Positions 19,995-27,160 of a stretch of DNA of 64,000 bases are shown here, piece after piece. The stretch lies in assembly GCF_001552635.1 (NCBI RefSeq), contig NZ_BCRO01000031.1:1-64000 (forward strand). Reading direction: 5' to 3'. Below the pieces are notes generated by a model. That model was not told the origin of the DNA. It saw only the letters and a list, made by a program, of their open reading frames with translations, and did not search any database. The first letter of the stretch is position 1. Each line of letters starts with the position of its first letter. The translations under genes and the position numbers were made by a program. This DNA comes from Actinomadura hibisca NBRC 15177 (GTDB lineage Bacteria; Actinomycetota; Actinomycetes; Streptosporangiales; Streptosporangiaceae).

Positions 19995-20591
19995 GTGACC
20001 TCTGACCCGTCCGGCGCGTCCGGGCCCGGCCCGAGTGGAGTACGTCCGTACATGCTGCTCGACCAGGCCACGCGGGAGCACCTGGCGCGGCTGCGTGACC
20101 GGGCGGTGGGGCGCGTCGACTGGTTGTCGGTGGTATGCAGCGAGGTCTCCCGCGAGGAGATCGACGCCGAGGCCCGGACCTACGCGGAGCAGGACCGCCG
20201 CACGGGCGAGGTCGTGGAGCGCCAGCGGGCCTTCGGCCTCGGGCCCGAGCACCTGACGTTGCTGCGGCTGTGCCAGGACGGGCCGGAGGCCGTGATGTAC
20301 CTGGCCGCCGGTCTGAGCCGGCAGGAGCGGACCGGCGTGGGCTCCGGCTCGTCGGTCCCGTCAGAGGATCTGGCGGAGCGGTTGGGAGCCCGCATGGTCG
20401 CCGATCTCACCGGTCCGCCCGGGTTGCCGATCGCGCTGGTGCGGGGACTGCTGGCGGATCTGGCGACCGTCGGGCTGGTCAGCATCCGGCAGGCCGAGCC
20501 GGAGGCGACGCTCGCCGACCCCCGGACCTACCAGGCGCTTCTGGAGGGGCTGGAGGCTCTGGGCGAAGGGACCGACGCCCCCGTTCCTTGA
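19995..20591 (+). CDS. Divergent DUF742 (CvnC-like) protein
   Basis: This 198-residue protein has an early VRPYM motif and a C-terminal winged-helix-like segment (GPEHLTLLRLCQDGPEAVMYLA, then GLPIALVRGLLADLATVGLVSIRQ). The order matches DUF742 proteins, where RPY and the PLGVVRVLVADLAAEGLV-type segment are conserved. DUF742 proteins are the third component of actinobacterial conservons, but here about 60 extra residues separate the two motifs. GTG 19995 is taken as start, 13 bp after the kinase stop. The usual roadblock (CvnB) and GTPase (CvnD) genes are absent. Homology is recognised by eye only. Confidence 0.6.
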   Translation: MTSDPSGASGPGPSGVRPYMLLDQATREHLARLRDRAVGRVDWLSVVCSEVSREEIDAEARTYAEQDRRTGEVVERQRAFGLGPEHLTLLRLCQDGPEAVMYLAAGLSRQERTGVGSGSSVPSEDLAERLGARMVADLTGPPGLPIALVRGLLADLATVGLVSIRQAEPEATLADPRTYQALLEGLEALGEGTDAPVP

Positions 20592-20625
20592 CGCGCAGCG
20601 GCTCGGCGGAGGGGAGAATGCGGTC

Positions 20626-22899
20626 ATGACGGGGCGAGCGCGGCGCGAGCACGGTCAGGACGGACCCGTTCCCGAGGGCGCGCGGAGCGACGCGCCGGGC
20701 CCGGCGGCCGCCAACGAGTTCTCGGGCGTGGTGCGCGGGCCGGTGATCCAGGCGCGGGACGTCAACGGTCCCGTCACCTTCCGGTTGCCCGCCGAGGTGC
20801 CGTCGGCGGTGAACGGGCTGCGAGCGCCGACGGCGGAGTTCGTGGGCCGGAGCGAGACGCTGGCCGAACTGCTGGGGCTGATCGATCCGAAGGCGTCGGG
20901 CGCGCGGGTCGCGCGGGTGTCGGCGGTGGCGGGGCTGGGCGGTGTCGGCAAGACCGAACTGGCGGTGCAGGCCGCGCACGCGGCGTTGGCGCGGGGATGG
21001 TTCGCGGGCGGGGTGCTGGCGATCGACCTGCACGGTTACGAGCCCGAGCGGCGTCTTGAAGCGGGGACGGCGCTGGCCCGGTTGTTGCGCCGGTTGCAGG
21101 TGCCGGAGGAGGTCATCCCGGCCGAGGCGGAGGAGCGCGGGGAGCTGTACCGGGCGGTGCTGCACGCCTACGCGGCGACGGGGCGCCCGGTGCTGGTGGT
21201 GGTCGACAACGTCTCCCCGGCCACGCCCCCGGACGCTCTGCTGCCCGGGGTGGGGCCGGTGATCGTGACCTCCCGGCACACCCTGGAGCGCCTGGGCGGG
21301 CGGCTGCTGGACCTGGACGTCCTGCCGTCGAAGCGGGCGATGGAACTGCTGGCCCGGTTGCTGGAACTCAAGCTCGGTGCCCCCGACCCGCGTCTCATCT
21401 CCCAGGCCGAGGACGCGGAACGCCTGATCGGGTGGTGCGCGGGCCTGCCGCTGGCGGTCCAGATCGTGGCGGCGCTGCTGGCGGCCCGGCCCCGCAAGCC
21501 CCTCGCGCAGACGGTGGCCCGTCTGGAGGCCGGGCACTCCCCCGCCGGTGAGGTGAACGCGGTGTTCGCGCTGTCGTACGGGGCCCTGGACGAGGCGCAG
21601 CAACGAGTCTTCCGGTTGATGGCGCTCAACCCGGGCCCGCAGGTCTCCACCGAAGCCGTCGCCGCGCTGACCGGGCTGGACGAGGAGCAGGCCGAGGAGA
21701 CCTTGGAGGCGCTGGCTTCCGCCCACCTGGTGCAGGAGGCCGAACGGTACGGGTGGTGGCGGATGCACGACCTGGTCACCGCCTACGCCACCACCCTCGT
21801 CACCGGTGATGACGACGCCGGACAGGCGCTGGAGAGGTTGTTGCGGCACTACGCCGACACCGTCGACGCCACGGTCGCCCATGTGAGCGTGCGGGCGACC
21901 GCTCCGGCCGGAGGCCGGTTCGCCACCCGCGCCGACGCGCTGGAGTGGCTGGACGCCGAGTTCCCCAACCTGGCCGCCGCCGCCCGGACCGCCGCCGCCC
22001 CGCACCCCGAGACCGCCATCACCCTGGCGCTGGACCTGGCGCACTACCTGAGCCGGCGACGCCGCTTCTCCGACTGGCTCGCCCTGTCCGCCCTGGCCCG
22101 CGACACCGCCCGCCGCACCGGTGCCCACCACCGCGAGAGCAGGGCGCTGAACAACCTGGGCATCGCGCTGCGCCAGCTCCGGCGCTTCGAGGAGGCGATC
22201 ACCGCCCACCGGGAGGCCGTCAGGCTGGAGCGTGAATCCGGTGACCGGAACGGCGAGGGCGCGGCGCTGAACAATCTGGCGACCGCGTTGTTGCATGTGC
22301 GGCGCTCCGACGAGGCCGTCACCGTCCAGCGGCAGGCCACCGGCATCTACCGCGAGATCGGCGACCGGCAACGCGAGGGCCGGGCGCTGAACAATCTGGG
22401 GGTCGCGCTGCGCCGGGCGCGGCGGCTGGAAGAGGCGATCACCGCCCACGAGCAGGCCGCCGCCATCTGCCGTGAGATCGGCGACCGGCATGGCGAGGCC
22501 CAAACGCTGAACGGCCGCGGGCTCGCGCTGGCGGAGACGCGGCGGTTCGAGGAGGCCGTCACCGCCCACCGCCAGGCCGCCGTCTTCTTCCGCGAAGTCG
22601 ACGACCGGCACGGTGAGGGCCAGGCGGTGGGCAATCTGGGGCTCGCCCTGGCGGAGACACCGCGCCTTGAGGAAGCCGTCGCCGCCCACCGAGAGGCCGC
22701 CGCCATCTTCCACGAGGTCGGCGACCGGCACAGCGAAGGGCTGGCGCTGATCGGACTGGGCCGGACGCTCCGGCGGACCGGCCAGGACCAGCAGGCCGCC
22801 GCAGCCTTCACCGAAGCCGCCACCGCCCTCCAGGAGGTCGGCGACGAACTCGCGCACCGAGAGGCCGTGGAAGCCCTGCAAACGGTCGTGGACGAGTAG
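20626..22899 (+). CDS. NLR-like NB-ARC/TPR protein with RHIM/BASS-like N-terminal motif
   Basis: This 757-residue STAND ATPase has three parts. The N-terminus is disordered but carries GPVIQARDVNGPVTF (38-52) preceded by NEFSG, which matches the RHIM-like bacterial amyloid signalling motif (BASS3 type) found on actinobacterial NLRs. An NB-ARC domain follows, with P-loop GLGGVGKTE (Lys109), Walker B VLVVVDN and GLPLAVQIVAALL. The C-terminal half has tetratricopeptide repeats of exactly 40 residues (LNNLGIALRQLRRFEEAITAHREA type). Such proteins sense a ligand through the repeats, oligomerise and nucleate amyloid in a partner. The ribosome site is GGAGGGGAG. The gene lies 34 bp after the DUF742 gene, probably in one transcript. 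Confidence 0.85.
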   Translation: MTGRARREHGQDGPVPEGARSDAPGPAAANEFSGVVRGPVIQARDVNGPVTFRLPAEVPSAVNGLRAPTAEFVGRSETLAELLGLIDPKASGARVARVSAVAGLGGVGKTELAVQAAHAALARGWFAGGVLAIDLHGYEPERRLEAGTALARLLRRLQVPEEVIPAEAEERGELYRAVLHAYAATGRPVLVVVDNVSPATPPDALLPGVGPVIVTSRHTLERLGGRLLDLDVLPSKRAMELLARLLELKLGAPDPRLISQAEDAERLIGWCAGLPLAVQIVAALLAARPRKPLAQTVARLEAGHSPAGEVNAVFALSYGALDEAQQRVFRLMALNPGPQVSTEAVAALTGLDEEQAEETLEALASAHLVQEAERYGWWRMHDLVTAYATTLVTGDDDAGQALERLLRHYADTVDATVAHVSVRATAPAGGRFATRADALEWLDAEFPNLAAAARTAAAPHPETAITLALDLAHYLSRRRRFSDWLALSALARDTARRTGAHHRESRALNNLGIALRQLRRFEEAITAHREAVRLERESGDRNGEGAALNNLATALLHVRRSDEAVTVQRQATGIYREIGDRQREGRALNNLGVALRRARRLEEAITAHEQAAAICREIGDRHGEAQTLNGRGLALAETRRFEEAVTAHRQAAVFFREVDDRHGEGQAVGNLGLALAETPRLEEAVAAHREAAAIFHEVGDRHSEGLALIGLGRTLRRTGQDQQAAAAFTEAATALQEVGDELAHREAVEALQTVVDE
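22147..22770 (+). repeat. 120-bp in-frame TPR-coding tandem repeats
   Basis: Within the NB-ARC/TPR gene a 120-bp unit recurs without length change. The CTGAACAAYCTGG element or its decayed forms appear at 22147, 22267, 22387, 22507, 22627 and 22747. Copies at 22267 and 22387 are nearly identical around this element. Each encodes one 40-residue TPR. Confidence 0.8.
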
Positions 22900-23185
22900 A
22901 GACCGCGCCCGTCGGACGACCGGAGGATGGGACCCGGCAGCAGAACTTCCCCATCCTGCCGCCGGGCTGATCAACTCATGCCCCGAACGGCCCCCGCATA
23001 ACCCGGACGGCGCGCCGCCGGGCGAGCCGCCGCCTCTCCGGCGTCCTGGCAGGTCAACGCCGGGATCCCGCACCTGTCCATCCCTTGCCGAACCTTGGCG
23101 TGCGGAGTCGATCACTGATCATCCCGCCGGGTAGGTCCTGCTGCGGTCCTCCTACGGCCGGCGGCAGAGATCACCAGGGGAGCAC

Positions 23186-25222
23186 ATGACGGAGGATGAC
23201 AAGCAGCGGCAGCTCGATGCCCACCGCGTCGATTCCGACGGGACCCGCTACACCACCGACCAGGGCGTACGCGTCGACGACACCGACAACTCCCTGAGCA
23301 TCGGCGAGCGGGGCCCGACGATCCTGGAGGACTTCCACTTCCGGGAAAAGACGATGCGCTTCGACCACGAGCGCATCCCCGAACGCGTCGTGCACGCGCG
23401 CGGCGCGGGGGCGTACGGGCAGTTCCGGGTCTATGACGACTCGCTGGCCGAGTACACCGTCGCCGACTTCCTGACCGACCCTTCCCAGGTGACGCCGGTC
23501 TTCGTGCGGTTCTCGACCGTCGCCGGGTCGCGCGGTTCGGCCGACACCGTGCGCGACGTGCGCGGCTTCGCGACGAAGTTCTACACCCGCCAGGGCAACT
23601 ACGACCTGGTCGGCAACAACATGCCGGTGTTCTTCATCCAGGACGCGATCAAGTTCGCCGACTTCGTGCACGCGGTGAAGCCCGAGCCGCACAACGAGAT
23701 CCCGCAGGCGCAGTCGGCGCACGACACGTTGTGGGACTTCGTCCAGCTCCAGCCCGAGACCATGCACATGATCATGTGGCTGATGTCGGACCGGGCGATC
23801 CCGCGCAGCTACCGCATGATGCAGGGTTTCGGCGTGCACACCTTCCGGCTCGTCAACGCCCAGGGCAAGGGCACGTTCGTGAAGTTCCACTGGCGGCCGA
23901 AGCTGGGCACGCACTCGCTGGTGTGGGACGAGGTGCTGCGCGTCCAGGGCAACGACCCCGACTTCAACCGCCGCGACCTCTGGGAGAACATCGAGACCGG
24001 CAGCTACCCCGAGTTCGAGCTGAGCGTGCAACTCGTCCCCGAAGAGGACGAGCACAAGTTCGACTTCGACCTGCTGGACGCCACCAAGATCATTCCGGAG
24101 GAGGAGGTCCCGCTGCGGCCGGTCGGCTCGATGGTGCTGAACCGCAATCCGGAGAACTTCTTCGCCGAGACCGAGCAGATCGCCTTCTGCACCGCCAACG
24201 TGGTGCCCGGCATCGACTTCACCAACGACCCGCTGCTCCAGGGCCGCAACTTCTCCTACCTCGACACCCAGCTGATCCGCCTGGGCGGCCCCAACTTCCC
24301 GCAGATCCCGATCAACCGGCCGGTCGCGCCGGTGCACAACGACCAGCGCGACGGCTACCACCAGCACATGATCCACCAGAGCCGCACCAGCTACTCCAAG
24401 AACTCCATCAGCGGCGGCTGCCCGATGACCGGGGTCGGGAGCGGCGACATGGAGGGGGTCTTCAAGCACTACACCGAGCGGGTGGACGGCAACAAGATCC
24501 GCAAGCGCAGCCCCAGCTTCGAGGACCACTACAGCCAGGCCACGCTGTTCTGGAACAGCATGGCCGACTGGGAGAAGCGGCACATCGTCAGCGCCTTCCT
24601 GTTCGAGCTGGGCCACGTGGAGCGCCGCTCCATCAAGGAGAAGGTCGTCGAGCACCTGACGCACGTCGACCAGGACCTGGCCGCCCAGGTCGCCGCCGGG
24701 CTCGGCATGCCCGCGCCGAGCGGCGGCACGCCCAACCACGGCAAGTCCTCGCCCGCCCTCAGCCAGGCCGACCAGCCGCACGACTCGATCGCCACCCGCA
24801 AGATCGCGATCCTGGTGGCCGACGCCAGCGACGCCGGTGAGGTCGAGGCCGTCCGCCAGGCCCTCACCGACCGCGGCGCGATCTGCGAGATCGTCGCCCC
24901 GCACGAGGGCGAGGCCGGCTCGCTGACGGTGGACCGGCAGGTCAGCGCGGCCTCCTCGGTCCTGTACGACGCGGTGCTGCTGGCCGCCGGGCAGGACCTG
25001 GCCGAGACCGGCGACGCGGTGCACTTCGTCCGCGAGGCGTTCAAGCACGGCAAGGCCATCGGCGTGCTCGCCGACGCCCGGCCGCTGCTGGAGGCGGCGA
25101 ACCTGCCGAGCGACCTGGGCGTGATCGGCCCGGACTCCGCCTCCGCGCTGGCCGACCAGTTCGCCCAGGCGATCGCCGGGCACCGCTTCTACGACCGCGA
25201 CGTCGCCGCCTTCTCGGCCTGA
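23186..25222 (+). CDS. katE: Large-subunit (clade 2, HPII-type) catalase
   Basis: This 678-residue monofunctional heme catalase splits hydrogen peroxide. Visible active-site residues are the distal His70 in [12 protein letters not shown], the Asn of [11 protein letters not shown], and the proximal heme ligand Tyr358 in [15 protein letters not shown]. After about residue 530 a C-terminal class I glutamine-amidotransferase-like flavodoxin domain begins ([23 protein letters not shown]), which distinguishes large from small-subunit catalases. ATG 23186 follows AGGGGAGC. It stands alone, with a strong terminator directly downstream. Confidence 0.96.
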   Translation: MTEDDKQRQLDAHRVDSDGTRYTTDQGVRVDDTDNSLSIGERGPTILEDFHFREKTMRFDHERIPERVVHARGAGAYGQFRVYDDSLAEYTVADFLTDPSQVTPVFVRFSTVAGSRGSADTVRDVRGFATKFYTRQGNYDLVGNNMPVFFIQDAIKFADFVHAVKPEPHNEIPQAQSAHDTLWDFVQLQPETMHMIMWLMSDRAIPRSYRMMQGFGVHTFRLVNAQGKGTFVKFHWRPKLGTHSLVWDEVLRVQGNDPDFNRRDLWENIETGSYPEFELSVQLVPEEDEHKFDFDLLDATKIIPEEEVPLRPVGSMVLNRNPENFFAETEQIAFCTANVVPGIDFTNDPLLQGRNFSYLDTQLIRLGGPNFPQIPINRPVAPVHNDQRDGYHQHMIHQSRTSYSKNSISGGCPMTGVGSGDMEGVFKHYTERVDGNKIRKRSPSFEDHYSQATLFWNSMADWEKRHIVSAFLFELGHVERRSIKEKVVEHLTHVDQDLAAQVAAGLGMPAPSGGTPNHGKSSPALSQADQPHDSIATRKIAILVADASDAGEVEAVRQALTDRGAICEIVAPHEGEAGSLTVDRQVSAASSVLYDAVLLAAGQDLAETGDAVHFVREAFKHGKAIGVLADARPLLEAANLPSDLGVIGPDSASALADQFAQAIAGHRFYDRDVAAFSA

Positions 25223-25236
25223 TCCACCCGGCCACC

Positions 25237-25269
25237 GGAATCCCGCCCGATGCGATCGGGCGGGATTCC
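25237..25269. terminator. katE: Perfect 15-bp hairpin terminator after catalase
   Basis: GGAATCCCGCCCGAT (25237-25251), loop GCG, and ATCGGGCGGGATTCC (25255-25269) form a perfect 15-bp stem 14 bp after the catalase stop. It lies between two convergent genes and can end both transcripts. Confidence 0.85.
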
Positions 25270-25288
25270 GCCGTTCCCGGACCGGCGC

Positions 25289-26926
25289 TCAGCAGCCCAG
25301 GAGGCGGGCGACGTTGGGAGTGACCTTGTCGCACGGCCGCCCCTCCTCCGCGCCCTCGTTGTTGTAGACCAGCCGCCAGGCGTCATCGGCGCGTTGGAGC
25401 AGGTAGATGTTCCTGGACGCGACGCTGTCGCCGAACCGGACGGCCGCGTACCCGCCGCCGCACTCGATCTGGTGCACCCGGAACCCGGTGGCGGCGGGCG
25501 GCGGCCGGTAGAGGCCGAGGCGCTGGAACTCGGCGGCGGTCAGGCAGGCCACCGGACGGGCCGTCGCGACGGCGACGGTGACCGGACCGCTGAACTTCCG
25601 GCGCATCGCGTCGACCCCGCCCAGCAGCCCGCCGGCGGCCTTGCCGATGGCCTGGAAGACGGCGAGCTTCTTCGCGAAGGTGTCGTTCCAGGCATTCCGG
25701 TCCAGGGCGACCCGGTACCCCAGCCCCTCGGCGATCTTCTCGCCGCAGACGCTGGTCGCGGCGTCGAGCAGGCCGGTGACGCGGGTCGCGATGGCGCCGT
25801 CGGAGGCGGCGTCCCCGAGACCGCGCAGGCAGTCGACCACCGACGCGGTGTCGAGCAGGCGCGAGATCTCACCGGTGTCCCCGCCGAGGAGGCCGACCAG
25901 TAGTCCCAGGACCACGACCAGTTCCTCGGCGTGGAAGGCTCCGTCGTCCGGACGCAGCTGGAGCAGGGCGGTCGGGTTCTCCGCTTCGAGCCGGGCGAGC
26001 AGGACGCCCTGCCGGGACAGGTGCGCTTTGACGCCCTTGGCGGCGAGGACGGTCTCCAGCACCCTGACGGTCAGGTCGGCGTCGAGGTTCTCGTTCCGGG
26101 CCTCGAAGGTGACGCCCGGCGTCGCCTTCACCGCCCAGTAGGTAAAGGCGTTGTTCGTCACCTCCAGGCTGACCGACCCGGCCACGGCCTTGAGGCACGG
26201 ATGCACGGCGCTGTCCCTGCCCCGCTGCCAGTTGCCCTGGCTTGCCGGAGGAAAGCCGACCTTGCCCGCCGCCGTGGAGAGTTCGCGCGCGCAGCCGTTC
26301 GGCGGGTCCTTGTCGATCCCCTGTGGAAGAGCGTTCGTCCTGGTCCAGGCGAGGACGTCCCCTGCGCGCTTCGTGGTCTCCTCATAAACGTTCCGGAGCC
26401 ACGCGTCAGCCTCGGGGGAAAGGAAGACGAAGGGCGAGAGGTGGGTGAGATTCGCTTTGAGGAAGGCGCCCTCCCGCCGGGACGGCACACGTTCGTACGG
26501 GAGCCTGAAGGGCGCCTTGCCCGGAGTGAACAACATCGCGGTGGCGGGATTCCTGAGCGCCAAGGGGCCGAGATCCGCCTCCAGGAGAAGGGTCTTACCG
26601 GGCCGCAACCGGCCCCGCCCGCCGTCCAACTCGATGGTGATCTCGATGGCGGAGGGGGCCATTTCGCTGAGCGGTGGACGCAATGCCGCCGGGCGCGGCC
26701 CCGTCATGGTGAGCCGGTGTTCGCCGTCCACCGCCCCCGGCGGAAAAGTGATCTTTATCGGGCCGGACCGGAAGTGGCCACCCTTCTCCGTGACGGTGAA
26801 GGAGCCGCGGTCGGGCCCGTCCTTTGGCAACCAGAGCGCCACGCCCACGGCGACGACGACCGCGACGGCGGCGGAAAGGAAGACCAGCGCTTTCGCGCGA
26901 CTTCGTCCAGCGAGGATCGACGCCAT
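25289..26926 (-). CDS. Membrane-anchored extracellular protein with ZU5-like segment
   Basis: I do not recognise this 545-residue protein as a whole. A basic N-terminus and one membrane helix (about residues 14-33, KALVFLSAAVAVVVAVGVALWL) point to a type II anchored protein. The next segment, GGHFRSGPIKITFPPGAV, resembles a ZU5-like beta domain opening (GGTV...PPGAL). The remaining 400 residues are of unknown fold, with about nine cysteines, and end VARLLGC. An earlier in-frame start 72 bp upstream is possible, but MASILAGRS at 26926 precedes the anchor sensibly. It is divergent from the TIR-WD40 gene with a 234-bp gap, so it may share its regulation. Confidence 0.65.
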   Translation of the reverse strand: MASILAGRSRAKALVFLSAAVAVVVAVGVALWLPKDGPDRGSFTVTEKGGHFRSGPIKITFPPGAVDGEHRLTMTGPRPAALRPPLSEMAPSAIEITIELDGGRGRLRPGKTLLLEADLGPLALRNPATAMLFTPGKAPFRLPYERVPSRREGAFLKANLTHLSPFVFLSPEADAWLRNVYEETTKRAGDVLAWTRTNALPQGIDKDPPNGCARELSTAAGKVGFPPASQGNWQRGRDSAVHPCLKAVAGSVSLEVTNNAFTYWAVKATPGVTFEARNENLDADLTVRVLETVLAAKGVKAHLSRQGVLLARLEAENPTALLQLRPDDGAFHAEELVVVLGLLVGLLGGDTGEISRLLDTASVVDCLRGLGDAASDGAIATRVTGLLDAATSVCGEKIAEGLGYRVALDRNAWNDTFAKKLAVFQAIGKAAGGLLGGVDAMRRKFSGPVTVAVATARPVACLTAAEFQRLGLYRPPPAATGFRVHQIECGGGYAAVRFGDSVASRNIYLLQRADDAWRLVYNNEGAEEGRPCDKVTPNVARLLGC

Positions 26927-27160
26927 CCGCACCTGCCTTGACCCGCCACGGACCGAACCGGAGACGGCACAACCGTAATGCCGCATTCCGCAATGCACAG
27001 CTTCTTTGGAAAAGCGACCCGGACACCGTCACCGAGAAGCTCCCGCCGTTACCCGATCGCAACTCCACCCGGTGAACCACCGTGGAAATCCGGGCGTCTT
27101 CTCGCACGAGCGGCACTTCACCTAAAGATCATTTCTCTTCGTTCCGAAGGCCAGGTGGGA

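Noticed and set aside
22147..22770. Regular repeats that might suggest a CRISPR-like array
   Set aside because: The period is exactly 120 bp, in frame, and encodes TPR units. There are no spacers and no cas genes.
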